Source: DATEOR01 sp036279015
Lineage (GTDB): Bacteria > Actinomycetota > Thermoleophilia > Gaiellales > Gaiellaceae
Reading direction: 5' to 3'
Length of the DNA stretch: 64,000 nucleotides
NCBI GenBank assembly: GCA_036279015.1
Contig: DASUJY010000060.1
Location: 1-64,000, forward strand
The position numbers and the translations under genes are program-made. Position 1 is the stretch's first letter; each line of letters opens with the position of its first letter. Below are positions 33,303 through 43,865 of the stretch, in pieces. The notes below the pieces were generated by a model. It saw nothing but the letters and a program-made list of their open reading frames with translations. It was not told where the DNA came from and ran no database searches.

Positions 33303-34244
33303 GTGACGACCCATCACAGCCCGAGGGTCTGGCTCGCGCTCGCGACCATCTACGTCGTCTGGGGCTCCACGTTCACGGCGATCACGTTCGCCGTTCGCGA
33401 CCTGCCGCCGCTCCTCGCGATGGGCCTTCGCCACGTGACCGCCGGGACGATCCTGCTCGTCTGGGCGCTGCCGCGTGGCGACCGCGCCGGCGACCGCATC
33501 GGGTGGAGACAGCTGCGCGCCGCTCTCTTCTTCGGCGGCGCGCTCTTCCTCATGGGCCACGGCGGTCTCGCCTGGGCGCAGCAGCGGATCCCGTCCGGAG
33601 CCGCCGCGCTCCTCGTCGGCAGCATCCCGCTCTGGATGGCGCTCCTCGACCGCGTCGTCTTCGGCAGGCGGCTGCACCGGACCGCCAACCTCGGCCTCTT
33701 CGCCGGCTTCGTCGGCCTCGCCTTCCTCGTCGATCCCTTCGGAGCTGGGTCGATCGACCGGGTCGGCGCGCTGGTCGCCGTGCTCTCCGCCTTCGCCTGG
33801 GCCGCCGGCTCTCTGTATTCACGGGGCGCGCCGCTGCCCGAGCGGCCGCTCGTCTCAGCCGGGCTCGCCGCCCTCTGCGGCGGTGCACTCCTCCTCGTCG
33901 CCGCCGCGGCAAGCGGCGAGCTCGGCGACATCCACCCGACGGCGGACGCGCTCGGCGCGATCGCCTACCTCGTCGTCGTCGGCACGATCATCGGCTTCAG
34001 CGCCTACGTCTGGCTGCTCCGCAAGGCGCCGCTTTCCTTCGTGGCCACGTACGCCTATGTGAACCCGGTGGTCGCCGTTCTCCTCGGTACGACGCTCCTC
34101 GGCGAGGATCTGACGCCGCAGATGCTCGTCGCAGGCGCCGTCATCGTCGCATCGGTTGCGCTGATCGTCCGTAAGAGCGGCGCCGTCCTCGAGCCGGGGC
34201 GCTCCCTGCGGCGCCGCCGCCAAGAGGTGCGCTCGGCGGCCTGA
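33303..34244 (+). CDS. EamA/DMT superfamily transporter
   Basis: A 313-residue protein with ten predicted TM helices in two EamA repeats. It starts VWLALATIYVVWGSTFTAITFAVRDLPPLLAMGLRH and has the second-repeat GFSAYVWLLRKAPLSFVATYAYVNPVVAVLLG. Members export amino acids or other metabolites; the substrate is unknown. I chose the GTG at 33303, with a CATGCT hexamer 6 nt upstream. An ATG at 33267 would add 12 residues rich in arginine and histidine. Confidence 0.85.
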   Translation: MTTHHSPRVWLALATIYVVWGSTFTAITFAVRDLPPLLAMGLRHVTAGTILLVWALPRGDRAGDRIGWRQLRAALFFGGALFLMGHGGLAWAQQRIPSGAAALLVGSIPLWMALLDRVVFGRRLHRTANLGLFAGFVGLAFLVDPFGAGSIDRVGALVAVLSAFAWAAGSLYSRGAPLPERPLVSAGLAALCGGALLLVAAAASGELGDIHPTADALGAIAYLVVVGTIIGFSAYVWLLRKAPLSFVATYAYVNPVVAVLLGTTLLGEDLTPQMLVAGAVIVASVALIVRKSGAVLEPGRSLRRRRQEVRSAA

Positions 34245-34265
34245 TCGAACCGGCGCCCTCGCGCC

Positions 34266-34278
34266 TATGCTCCCGCGG
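34266..34278 (+). promoter_or_regulatory. putative leaderless -10 of the S9 peptidase gene
   Basis: TATGCT at 34266-34271 is followed by 6 nt and the GTG start at 34278. Confidence 0.45.
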
Positions 34279-36152
34279 TGACCGAGCTGACCGCCGAGCT
34301 GCTCGTCGACCGGCTCGATCCGCGGGAGATCGCAGTCTCGCCCGACGGGCGGCTCGTCGCGTTCGTCGCCGCGCCGGTCGGGCGGGCCGAGGAGCATCCG
34401 CAAAGCGCGGTGTGGCTCGCGGACTCGAAGGTGCCGGGCTCCGCGCGGCGGTTCACGAGCGGCACGGCTGAGGACAAAGCGCCCCGGTTCGCGCCCGACG
34501 GAGAGACGCTCTACTTCCTGTCGGATCGCGAGGAGCGGAAAGTCGCGCACCTCTACCGCGTCCCACTGGGCGGCGGCGAGCCCGAGCCGCTCACGGAGGG
34601 AAGGCAGGGCATCGCCGCCTACGCACCGCTCGCAGACGGGACGCGCGTGGCGCTCGTGTCGGCCGACACTCCCTCGGAGGAGGACGAGCGCCGCGAGGCC
34701 GAGCGAGACGACCCGGACGTCTTCGGGGCGTGGAAGCCGCAGCGCCTCCGGGTGCTCGACCTCCCGACGGGCGAGACGAAGACCCTGGACTTCTCGGGCG
34801 ACCGGCATGTCTCGAGCGTCCAGCCGGCTCCGGAAGGGCCTCTGGTCGCGGTGGCGCTCTGGGAGACACCCGAGATCGACAACCAGGCACGCCCGGCCGA
34901 GCTCGTGGTGGTGGACGTCGACTCCGACGCGATCGTCGCCGGATGGCTGTTGCTCGCCGGGGACGCGACCGTCGCCTGGCGAGGTGCTCGCGAGCTTTGC
35001 GTGCTCGGCCCGGTGGAAGGGGGCGGCCAGGCGGGGCGCGGCGTCTTCGTCGCCGGCTTCGACGACGACGAGCCACGCCTCGTCACCGAGGGCCTCGAGG
35101 CCGACCCGATCGCCCTTGTGTCCGGTTGCGTGGTGTCCGTCGCCCGCGGCCTCGACACCGAGCTGGCGCGGCTCGGGGAGGACCATTCGCTCGTGACGCT
35201 GAGGGGCCACACCGGGACGCTCTTCCACCTCGCAGCGTCCCGCGACGCAGGGGTGGTTGCCTGCGTCCTCTACAGTGGCGTCCCCGATGTCTGGGCGGGG
35301 CCGCCGGACGGCGAGCTCGTCCGCGTGAGCAACCTGGCGCCGGAGCTCGCCGAGGTCCGCTGGGCCCGCCGGGAACGGCTCGTCTGGCGCGCTCCCGACG
35401 GGCTGGAGCTCGACGGCTTGTTGCTCCTGCCGGCCGGCCGAACCCGGGCAGACGGCCCGTTCCCGCTCGTGCTCTTGCTCCACGGGGGCCCGTACTGGCG
35501 CTTTGGGGACGACCTCCAGCTCTGGTGGTCGGCTCCGGGCGAATGGCTCGCGGCCGAGGGCTACGCCGTCTTCTGTGCGAACCCGCGCGGAGGCCTTGGC
35601 CACGGCACCGGATTCGCGCGCGCCGTTCACGCTGCCGTGGGGGTGGCCGACTGGCCCGACGTCGAAGCCGGCCTCGAGCGACTCGTCGACGAGGGCGTCG
35701 CCGATCCGGAGCGGCTCGCCCTCGGAGGGTGGAGCCAGGGCGGCTTCATGACTGCATGGGGGATCACCCAGACGACCCGCTTCCGGGCGGCGGTCGTGGG
35801 TGCGGGGCCCAGCGACTGGGGCATGATGGTCGCCGAGAGCGACTCGCCCACGTTCGAGGCCACGCTCGGCGGCAGTACCGGCTGGGAAGGGCCGGGCCCG
35901 CACCGCCACGACGAGCTGTCGCCCATCTCGTACGCGCGCCGGGTGACGACGCCGACGTTGATCCTCCACGGGGAGGAAGACGAGCGGGTTCCCCTCGGCC
36001 AGGCGCGGTTCTTCGCGCGCGCGCTGCGCGCGCACGGCGTCGAGTTCGAGCTGGTTGTATATCCGCGCGAGCCGCACACGCTGGACGAGCGCAACCACCT
36101 GCTCGATCTGCTCCGCCGCTGGCGCGACTGGCTCGCATCAAGGCTCGGCTGA
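34278..36152 (+). CDS. S9 family peptidase (acylaminoacyl/dipeptidyl peptidase-like)
   Basis: A 624-residue two-domain serine peptidase. The N-terminal beta-propeller-like part has repeats such as ISPDGRLVAFVA-type segments. The C-terminal alpha/beta-hydrolase domain contains LLHGGPYWRFGDD, the nucleophile motif GGWSQGGFM, the aspartate in LHGEEDERVPLG and the histidine in YPREPHTLDERNH. It cleaves short peptides or acylated N-termini in the cytoplasm. No signal peptide is present. It precedes dnaK by 66 nt. Confidence 0.9.
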   Translation: MTELTAELLVDRLDPREIAVSPDGRLVAFVAAPVGRAEEHPQSAVWLADSKVPGSARRFTSGTAEDKAPRFAPDGETLYFLSDREERKVAHLYRVPLGGGEPEPLTEGRQGIAAYAPLADGTRVALVSADTPSEEDERREAERDDPDVFGAWKPQRLRVLDLPTGETKTLDFSGDRHVSSVQPAPEGPLVAVALWETPEIDNQARPAELVVVDVDSDAIVAGWLLLAGDATVAWRGARELCVLGPVEGGGQAGRGVFVAGFDDDEPRLVTEGLEADPIALVSGCVVSVARGLDTELARLGEDHSLVTLRGHTGTLFHLAASRDAGVVACVLYSGVPDVWAGPPDGELVRVSNLAPELAEVRWARRERLVWRAPDGLELDGLLLLPAGRTRADGPFPLVLLLHGGPYWRFGDDLQLWWSAPGEWLAAEGYAVFCANPRGGLGHGTGFARAVHAAVGVADWPDVEAGLERLVDEGVADPERLALGGWSQGGFMTAWGITQTTRFRAAVVGAGPSDWGMMVAESDSPTFEATLGGSTGWEGPGPHRHDELSPISYARRVTTPTLILHGEEDERVPLGQARFFARALRAHGVEFELVVYPREPHTLDERNHLLDLLRRWRDWLASRLG

Positions 36153-36175
36153 CCCGCAGGATGTGCTACAAAGAG

Positions 36176-36208
36176 GCTTAGATTTTCTCAGCAGTCAAGT
36201 AACGGAGG
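36176..36208 (+). promoter_or_regulatory. dnaK upstream regulatory region
   Basis: GCTTAGATTTT (36176-36186) is identical to an 11-mer in the hsp20 promoter. It is followed by CTCAGCAGTCAAG, which ends in a half-site like the HspR-associated repeat (CTTGAGT/ACTCAAG). A GGAGG ribosome site follows at 36204-36208. No clear -35 was found, so the exact promoter is uncertain; HspR binding is a prediction. Confidence 0.45.
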
Positions 36209-36218
36209 CAATGCATCC

Positions 36219-38132
36219 ATGGCAAAGACAATCGGAATCGACCTCGGCACGACCAACTCCGCGATGGCGGTGCTCGAGGGCGGCGAGCCGACCGTCATCC
36301 CGAACGCCGAGGGCGGGCGCACGACCCCGTCCGTCGTCGCGTTCACGCGTGACGGCCAGCGCCTCGTCGGGGCGCCCGCAAAGCGCCAGCAGGTCACGAA
36401 CCCGCAGAACACCGTCTTCTCGATCAAGCGCTTCATGGGCCGCAAGTTCGACGAGGTCTCCGAGGAGATGAAGATCGTCCCGTACGAGGTCGACCCCGGC
36501 CCGAACGGCGACGTGCGCGTGAAGGCGGGCGACAAGGAATATGCCCCGCCGGAGATCAGCGCGATGATCCTCCAAAAGCTGAAGACGGACGCCGAGGCGT
36601 TCCTCGGCGAGCCGGTCACGGACGCCGTCATCACCGTGCCCGCGTACTTCGCGGACGCCCAAATCGAGGCGACGCGGGACGCCGGCAAGATCGCCGGCCT
36701 CAACGTCCTGCGGATCATCAGCGAGCCGACGGCGGCCTCGCTCGCCTACGGGCTCGAGAAGGAGTCCGACCAGACCATCCTCGTCTTCGACCTCGGCGGC
36801 GGGACGTTCGACGTCTCCATCCTCGATCTCGGCGAGGGCGTCTTCGAGGTGAAGGCCGTGAACGGCGACAACCACCTCGGCGGGGACAACTTCGACAAGG
36901 CGATCGTCGACTGGATGGTGGCCGAGTTCAAGCGCGAGCAGGGCATCGACCTGGTCGGCGACCGCATGGCGCTCCAGCGTCTCTACGAGGCCGCCGAGAA
37001 GGCGAAGATCGAGCTCTCCTCGACGATGTCGACGCAGATCAACCTGCCCTACGTGACGGCGACGCCCGAGGGCCCCAAGCACCTCGACCTCCAGCTCACC
37101 CGCTCGAAGCTCGCGGAGCTGACGAGCGACCTACTCGAGCGCATCGTGGCGCCGACCAAGCAGGCGCTCTTCGACGCCGGGCTCACGCCCGACCAGATCG
37201 ACCACGTCATCCTCGTCGGCGGCATGACCCGCATGCCGGCCGTGCAGGAGAAGGTCAAGGAGATCATCGGCAAGGAGCCGCACAAGGGTGTCAACCCGGA
37301 CGAGGTCGTCGCCGTCGGCGCGGCCATCCAGGCCGGCGTCCTCAAGGGCGAGGTCAAGGACGTCCTCCTGCTCGACGTGACGCCCCTCTCGCTCGGGATC
37401 GAGACGAAGGGCGGCGTCTTCACGAAGCTGATCGACCGCAACACGACCATCCCGACGAAGAAGTCGGAGACCTTCTCGACCGCGGAGGACAACCAGCCGT
37501 CGGTGGAGATCCACGTCCTCCAGGGCGAGTCGGAGATGGCCGCGTTCAACAAGACGCTCGGCAAGTTCCAGCTCGTCGGCATCCCGCCGGCGCCGCGCGG
37601 CATGCCGCAGATCGAGGTCACCTTCGACATCGACGCGAACCGCATCATCAACGTGTCGGCGAAGGACCTCGGCACCGGCAACGAGCAGCAGATCCGGATC
37701 GAGAGCGGCTCCGGCCTCTCCGAGGACGAGGTCGAGCGGATGATCCGCGAGGCCGAGTCCCACGCGGGCGAGGCGCACAAGCTGCGCGAGACCGCCGAGG
37801 CCCGAAACCAGGCCGAGCAACTGCTCTACTCGACCGAGAAGAGCCTGAAGGACCACCGCGAGGCCCTCGACGAGGAGACGATCTCGCAGATCGAGTCGCG
37901 CGCCGAGGAGCTTCGCACGGCTCTCGATGGCTCTGACGCCGCCGAGATCCGCACGAAGTCGGAGCAGCTCATGGAGGCCTCGCACCAGCTCGCGCAGGCC
38001 GTCTACCAGCAGGCGCAGTCGGCGCAGACCGCCTCGTCTGCAACCGCCGGCGACGGTGCCGCCGAGAGCGACGACGAGGTCGTCGAGGAGGCCGACTACG
38101 AGGTCATCGACGAAGAGGCCAAGCAGTCGTAA
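36219..38132 (+). CDS. dnaK: chaperone DnaK (Hsp70)
   Basis: A 637-residue Hsp70. The ATPase domain has GIDLGTTNSAMAVLEGGEP, the phosphate motif FDLGGGTFDVSILDLG and the adenosine motif HVILVGGMTRMPAVQ. The substrate domain has DVTPLSLGIETKGGVFTKLI, and a helical lid ends in an acidic tail. It folds and protects proteins with DnaJ and GrpE. It is first in the dnaK-grpE-dnaJ-hspR-clpB operon. Its TAA stop overlaps the grpE start (TAATG). Confidence 0.97.
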   Translation: MAKTIGIDLGTTNSAMAVLEGGEPTVIPNAEGGRTTPSVVAFTRDGQRLVGAPAKRQQVTNPQNTVFSIKRFMGRKFDEVSEEMKIVPYEVDPGPNGDVRVKAGDKEYAPPEISAMILQKLKTDAEAFLGEPVTDAVITVPAYFADAQIEATRDAGKIAGLNVLRIISEPTAASLAYGLEKESDQTILVFDLGGGTFDVSILDLGEGVFEVKAVNGDNHLGGDNFDKAIVDWMVAEFKREQGIDLVGDRMALQRLYEAAEKAKIELSSTMSTQINLPYVTATPEGPKHLDLQLTRSKLAELTSDLLERIVAPTKQALFDAGLTPDQIDHVILVGGMTRMPAVQEKVKEIIGKEPHKGVNPDEVVAVGAAIQAGVLKGEVKDVLLLDVTPLSLGIETKGGVFTKLIDRNTTIPTKKSETFSTAEDNQPSVEIHVLQGESEMAAFNKTLGKFQLVGIPPAPRGMPQIEVTFDIDANRIINVSAKDLGTGNEQQIRIESGSGLSEDEVERMIREAESHAGEAHKLRETAEARNQAEQLLYSTEKSLKDHREALDEETISQIESRAEELRTALDGSDAAEIRTKSEQLMEASHQLAQAVYQQAQSAQTASSATAGDGAAESDDEVVEEADYEVIDEEAKQS

Positions 38133-38607
38133 TGACCGAGAAGTCGCCGACGAAGGCCGAGCTGGAGGAGAGGCTCGAAGAGGTCGAACGCGAGCGTGAC
38201 GAGTATCTGAACGATCTCAAGCGCGTCGCGGCCGACTTCGAGAACTATCGCAAGCGGGTGGCGCGCGACCAGGAAGGGATGGTCGCGCGCGCCCACGAGC
38301 GGCTCGTGAAGGAGCTCCTCCCGGTGCTCGACGATCTCGAGCGCGCGCTCGAGGCGGCCGCTGAACACCAGGAGGCGAAGCTGGAGGAAGGCGTCAGGCT
38401 CGTCCACCGCGAGCTCGTCGAGGCGCTTGCCCGTGAGGGCCTCGTCGAGGTCGAGACCGACGGCCAGTTCGATCCTCACGTCCACGAGGCGCTGCTCTCG
38501 CAGCCCTCCGACCGGGACGAGGGCGCCGTGCTCGAGGTGCTGCAGAAGGGCTACCGCCTGGGCGACCGCGTGCTGCGCCCCGCCCGCGTGGTGGTGTCGC
38601 AGGACGA

Positions 38608-38611
<4 letters not shown>
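38132..38611 (+). CDS. grpE: nucleotide exchange factor GrpE
   Basis: A 159-residue protein with a long N-terminal coiled coil (EERLEEVERERDEYLNDLKRVAADFENYRKRV) and a C-terminal beta-domain containing FDPHVHEALL and VLEVLQKGYRLGDRVLRPARVVV. It exchanges ADP on DnaK and may act as a thermosensor. It overlaps dnaK (TAATG) and dnaJ (ATGA). Confidence 0.95.
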
Positions 38612-39701
<1,090 letters not shown>

Positions 39702-39705
<4 letters not shown>

Positions 39706-39872
39706 CCCGCCGCCGGCTTCGCACCGGGGCGATCGTGGCGCTCGCGGTCGCGCTGCTCCTCTTCGTGAGCACCGTGCAGGTGCTGCAGTGGATCGCGGTC
39801 GTCCTCGTGCTCGCGAGCATCGTCGTCCTCACGTGGACGCTCTTCACGCAGGAACGGAGGAACGTGCCGTGA
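39702..39872 (+). CDS. 56-residue two-TM membrane protein in the dnaK operon
   Basis: A short GTG-initiated ORF whose start overlaps the dnaJ stop (GTGA) and whose stop overlaps the hspR start (GTGA). The product has an RRRLR basic start, a hydrophobic segment (AIVALAVALLLFVSTVQVL), a second one (IAVVLVLASIVVLTWTLF) and a polar tail QERRNVP. Two TM helices with a short turn are likely. I do not recognise the family. The tight coupling on both sides supports translation. Confidence 0.6.
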
Positions 39873-40258
39873 CCGAGCAGGATCGTCCCCGCTACATGAT
39901 CTCGGTCGCCGCCGAGCTCGTCGGCATGCATCCGCAGACCCTTCGCATCTACGAGACCAAGGGGCTCGTCCGACCGAAGCGCACGCCCGGCAACACGCGG
40001 CTCTACTCGGAGGCCGACCTCGACCGGCTGCGGCTGATCCAGCGCCTGACGACGGAGCTCGGGCTCAACCTGGCAGGCGTCGAGACGGTCATGCGCCTCG
40101 AGGACGAGCTCGGCAAGGTGCGCCGGCGGCTCGCGCGTCTCGAGCGCGAGATGCGGGAAGAGATTCGCAGCGTGCACAGGCAGTACAGGCGGGAGATCGT
40201 CCTCTACGCCGACGGCGAGACGCTCCCGGAAAGGAACCGATGGACTTCAACAGGCTGA
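39869..40258 (+). CDS. hspR: heat shock repressor HspR (MerR family)
   Basis: A 129-residue MerR-type regulator. The N-terminal winged helix starts YMISVAAELVGMHPQTLRIYETKGLVRPKRTPGNTRLYSEADLDRL, typical of HspR. A C-terminal coiled coil follows. HspR represses dnaK operons and clpB in actinobacteria, with DnaK as corepressor. The GTG at 39869 has GGAGG 8 nt upstream. Its 3' end overlaps clpB by 19 nt. Likely targets are the dnaK and hsp20 promoters. Confidence 0.93.
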   Translation: MTEQDRPRYMISVAAELVGMHPQTLRIYETKGLVRPKRTPGNTRLYSEADLDRLRLIQRLTTELGLNLAGVETVMRLEDELGKVRRRLARLEREMREEIRSVHRQYRREIVLYADGETLPERNRWTSTG

Positions 40259-42720
40259 CCATTAAGTCGGGCGAAGCAGTCGCCGCGGCCCAGGAGCTGG
40301 CGCGCCGCCGCGGCAACCCCGAGGTCTACCCCGAGCACCTCTGCCTCGCGCTCCTCGACCAGGAGTTGCCGCGCACGCTTCTCGAGCGGTCTGGGCAGTC
40401 GGTCGACGCGCAGCGCCGGGAGTGCGAGGCGACGCTGGCCCAGAAGCCGGCCGTGCAGGGAACGAGCCAGCAGCCGCACGCGTCCACCGACTTCGCGCGC
40501 GTGCTCGACCGCGCCGAGGAGGAGATGCGCAAGCTCGAGGACGAGTACGTCGCCACCGAGCACCTGCTGCTCGCGCTCGACATCGTCCCGCGCGACGCGC
40601 TCCTCGCGGCACTCAAGGATGTGCGCGGCTCCCAGCGAGTGACGTCGCAGGATCCGGAGGGCTCCTACCAGGCGCTCGAGAAGTACGGTCGCGACCTGAC
40701 CGAGCTGGCCGAGGCCGGGAAGCTCGACCCGGTGATCGGGCGCGACGAGGAGATCCGGCGCGTGATCCAGGTGCTCTCGCGCCGCACGAAGAACAACCCG
40801 GTGCTGATCGGCGACCCCGGCGTCGGCAAGACGGCGATCGCCGAGGGGCTCGCGCAGCGGATCGTCGCCGGAGACGTGCCCGAGGGGCTCAAGGGCCGGC
40901 GCGTCTGGGCGCTCGACATTGGCTCGCTCCTCGCGGGCTCGAAGTACCGCGGCGAGTTCGAGGAGCGGCTCAAGGCCGTCCTGGAGAACATCAAGGAGGC
41001 CGAGGGTCAGATCATCCTCTTCATCGACGAGCTGCACACGATCGTCGGGGCCGGCGCGGCCGAGGGCGCGGTCGACGCGGCCAACATGCTGAAGCCGATG
41101 CTCGCCCGCGGCGAGCTCCGCTGCATCGGCGCGACGACTCTCGATGAGTACCGCAAGCACATCGAGAAGGACGCCGCGCTCGAGCGCCGCTTCCAGCCGG
41201 TCTTCGTCGGCGAGCCGTCCGTGGCGGACACGATCGCCATCCTCCGCGGGCTCAAGGAGCGCTACGAGGCCCACCACGGCGTGCGGATCCGGGATGCCGC
41301 GCTCGTCGCGGCGGCCGTGCTCTCCGACCGCTACATCTCCGACCGCCAGCTTCCCGACAAGGCGATCGACCTCGTGGACGAATCGGCCTCGCGCCTGCGC
41401 ATGGAGATCGACTCCTCGCCGCTCGAGCTGGACGAGGCCGACCGGCGCGTGCGCCAGCTCGAGATCGAGCTCGCCGCCATGGGCAAGGAGTCGAAGGAGG
41501 TGCGCGAGCCGCTCGAGCGCGACCTGGCCGACGCCAAGTCGCAGCGCGACGAGCTCGCGGCTCGGTGGGCGAAGGAGAAGGAGGCGCTCGACCGCGTCAA
41601 GGAGATCACGCAGCGGATCGACGACCTGCGGATGGAGGCCGAGCGCGCCGAGCGGCAGGGCGACCTCCAGCGCGTCGCCGAGATTCGCTACGGCGAGCTG
41701 CCCGCGCTCGAGACCGAGTTCGCCGAGCGCGAGGAAGCCGAGTCCGAGCCCATGGTCAAGGAGGAGGTCGACGAGGACGATGTCGCCGAGGTCGTGGGGC
41801 GCTGGACAGGGATCCCGGTCTCACGGCTCCTCGAGGGCGAGACCGAGAAGCTGATCCACATGGAGGAGCGGCTGCACCAGCGCGTCGTCGGGCAGGCCGA
41901 GGCGGTCGAGGCGGTCGCCAACGCGCTCCGCCGGGCCCGGACCGGGCTCCAGGACCCCGACCGGCCGATCGGCTCCTTCATCTTCCTCGGGCCGACCGGC
42001 GTGGGGAAGACCGAGCTCGCCCGAGCTCTCGCGGAGTTCATGTTCGACGACGAGCGGGCGCTCGTCCGCCTCGACATGTCCGAGTACCAGGAGCGCCACA
42101 CCGTCTCGCGGCTCGTGGGCGCCCCGCCCGGCTACGTCGGCTACGACGAGGGCGGCCAGCTCACCGAGGCGGTGCGTCGGCGCCCGTACTCCGTCGTCCT
42201 CCTCGACGAGATCGAGAAGGCGCACGCGGAGGTCTTCGACGTGCTCCTCCAGATCCTCGACGACGGCCGGCTGACCGACGGCCAGGGCCGCACTGTCGAC
42301 TTCCGCAACACGGTCGTGATCATGACCTCCAACATCCGTTCGGCCGCGGCGCTCCAGGAGTACTTCCGGCCCGAGTTCCTGAACCGCGTGGACGAGATCG
42401 TCGAGTTCTCGGCGCTCACGCGGGAGGAGCTCGCCGAGATCGTCGAGCTCCAGCTCGAGCGGCTGCGCGCACGGCTCGCGGAGCGAGGCATCACTCTGGA
42501 GCTGACCGACGCGGCCAAGGAGACGCTGGCCGAGGCCGGCTGGGATCCGACCTACGGCGCCCGACCGCTCAAGCGGGCGCTCCAGCGGCTCGTCGAGAAT
42601 CCGCTCGCGCTTCGCCTCCTCGAGGGCGACTTCGCCGACGGCGACCGGGTCACGGTCGATGCCGAGAACGGCGAGCTTGTCTTCGAGAAGTCAGCGGCCG
42701 CCGAGCCGGCGGCTGCCTGA
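40240..42720 (+). CDS. clpB: ATP-dependent chaperone ClpB
   Basis: An 826-residue disaggregase. The N-domain is followed by the first AAA module (GDPGVGKTAIAEG, Walker B ILFIDELHTIVGAG). A coiled-coil middle domain (residues about 390-520) follows, then the second AAA module (GPTGVGKTELARALAEF, sensor GYVGYDEGGQLTEAVRRRPYSVVLLDEIEKAH). It rescues aggregated proteins with DnaK/DnaJ/GrpE. It is last in the operon and overlaps hspR; AAGGA lies before the ATG. No strong terminator is seen after its stop. Confidence 0.95.
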   Translation: MDFNRLTIKSGEAVAAAQELARRRGNPEVYPEHLCLALLDQELPRTLLERSGQSVDAQRRECEATLAQKPAVQGTSQQPHASTDFARVLDRAEEEMRKLEDEYVATEHLLLALDIVPRDALLAALKDVRGSQRVTSQDPEGSYQALEKYGRDLTELAEAGKLDPVIGRDEEIRRVIQVLSRRTKNNPVLIGDPGVGKTAIAEGLAQRIVAGDVPEGLKGRRVWALDIGSLLAGSKYRGEFEERLKAVLENIKEAEGQIILFIDELHTIVGAGAAEGAVDAANMLKPMLARGELRCIGATTLDEYRKHIEKDAALERRFQPVFVGEPSVADTIAILRGLKERYEAHHGVRIRDAALVAAAVLSDRYISDRQLPDKAIDLVDESASRLRMEIDSSPLELDEADRRVRQLEIELAAMGKESKEVREPLERDLADAKSQRDELAARWAKEKEALDRVKEITQRIDDLRMEAERAERQGDLQRVAEIRYGELPALETEFAEREEAESEPMVKEEVDEDDVAEVVGRWTGIPVSRLLEGETEKLIHMEERLHQRVVGQAEAVEAVANALRRARTGLQDPDRPIGSFIFLGPTGVGKTELARALAEFMFDDERALVRLDMSEYQERHTVSRLVGAPPGYVGYDEGGQLTEAVRRRPYSVVLLDEIEKAHAEVFDVLLQILDDGRLTDGQGRTVDFRNTVVIMTSNIRSAAALQEYFRPEFLNRVDEIVEFSALTREELAEIVELQLERLRARLAERGITLELTDAAKETLAEAGWDPTYGARPLKRALQRLVENPLALRLLEGDFADGDRVTVDAENGELVFEKSAAAEPAAA

Positions 42721-42748
42721 GAGCCCGGCCATAGCGTCTCGCCTGCCC

Positions 42749-43471
42749 ATGACCGTCGACCGCCCGCTCAAGCTCGGCGAGCTCTTCGCCGAGGCCGTCC
42801 GTCTCTACGGCGAGCGCCTCTGGGCCGTGGCCGGGGTCGGCGCCTTCCTGGCCGGATCCCTGCTCGCCGCCAGTGTCACCGACCACGTGATCCCGCTCGT
42901 CGTCATCGTCGCGCTCGCCTTCACGGCGGCCTACGCGGTCTCGGCACGGATCGTGCAGGGGGACGCAGCGCGCGAGGCCTGGGCGCAACTGGGGCTGCGC
43001 GTCCCGGTCCTGCTCGTGCTCACGGTCGTGGTCTCGGTGCCGTTCGTGCTCGGGCGTGTCGATCCGGTGCTCCTCATCTTCGGAGTCGCCTGGCTCGCCT
43101 TCGTCGGCCTCTCGATCCCGGTGGCGATGCTCGAGCGGCCGCCGGGGCGCGACGCCTGGTACGACCGGATCGCGCTCGCCCTGACGCGCGCGACCGAGCT
43201 CGCCCGCGCGGAGTACCTGCACGTGCTCGGCGTCATGTCGGCCTTCGTGGCCGTCTACCTGCTGCTCGGCCCGGTGATCGCCGTTCTGCTCACCGGCTTC
43301 GCCGACAACGGCCGGCTGGCCGCAACCGTGATCGCGAACGGCGTCGTCGGCCCGTTCTTCTTTCTCGGCCTCAGCCTCCTCTACTTCGAGCAGAAAGCGC
43401 GGCAGGCGCTCTCCGACGGGCCGCAGGTCAGCGAATCATCCGGCCCAGAAGGTCCTGCGCAACGCGGATGA
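42749..43471 (+). CDS. polytopic membrane protein of unknown function
   Basis: About 240 residues with a short N-terminal amphipathic region (LKLGELFAEAVRLYGERLWAV) and about six TM helices. The pattern of an N-terminal 'LGELFxEAxRLY' helix followed by paired TMs is seen in uncharacterised membrane proteins with a glycerophosphodiesterase-type membrane domain, but the match is only suggestive. The ATG lies 28 nt after clpB. Its 3' end overlaps the convergent gene by 44 nt. Confidence 0.6.
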   Translation: MTVDRPLKLGELFAEAVRLYGERLWAVAGVGAFLAGSLLAASVTDHVIPLVVIVALAFTAAYAVSARIVQGDAAREAWAQLGLRVPVLLVLTVVVSVPFVLGRVDPVLLIFGVAWLAFVGLSIPVAMLERPPGRDAWYDRIALALTRATELARAEYLHVLGVMSAFVAVYLLLGPVIAVLLTGFADNGRLAATVIANGVVGPFFFLGLSLLYFEQKARQALSDGPQVSESSGPEGPAQRG

Positions 43472-43763
43472 GCCAGAGCGCGACGAGGAACGTGTAGACG
43501 AGCGCGGGGAAGGCGACGAGGAAGAGCGCCACGAACACGTTCACCGGCAGGGCCTCGGCCAGCTGGAGCAGGGGGCCGACGAGCTGCGTCACGACCATCG
43601 CCGCGAACATGTGCAGCAGGATGACACGCAGGCGCTTCGCCGCCAGCCGCGGGAACCGCACCGTCGTCCAGCCGGCGATCACGCCCGCCCCGAGAACGAA
43701 GGCAGTCGCGAAGACGACCGGGCTCAGCATGAACACTGAATCCCCGGAGAGGCCGACAAGCAT
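43428..43763 (-). CDS. small membrane protein of unknown function
   Basis: 111 residues with about three TM helices (LSPVVFATAFVLGAGVIAGW; LLHMFAAMVVTQLVGPLLQL; VNVFVALFLVAFPALVYTFLVALWLI) and a basic C-terminus. I do not recognise the family. It overlaps the convergent membrane-protein gene by 44 nt. Confidence 0.5.
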   Translation of the reverse strand: MLVGLSGDSVFMLSPVVFATAFVLGAGVIAGWTTVRFPRLAAKRLRVILLHMFAAMVVTQLVGPLLQLAEALPVNVFVALFLVAFPALVYTFLVALWLIRVAQDLLGRMIR

Positions 43764-43865
43764 CCGCCGCCAGATGTCGCCATACCCTGCAGCCCCCGCG
43801 TCGCTCGCGGAAGGGAGGATACTCCAGGCGCCCGCGGGCGCCCATGGCTAAGCGCTGCTACGTCG

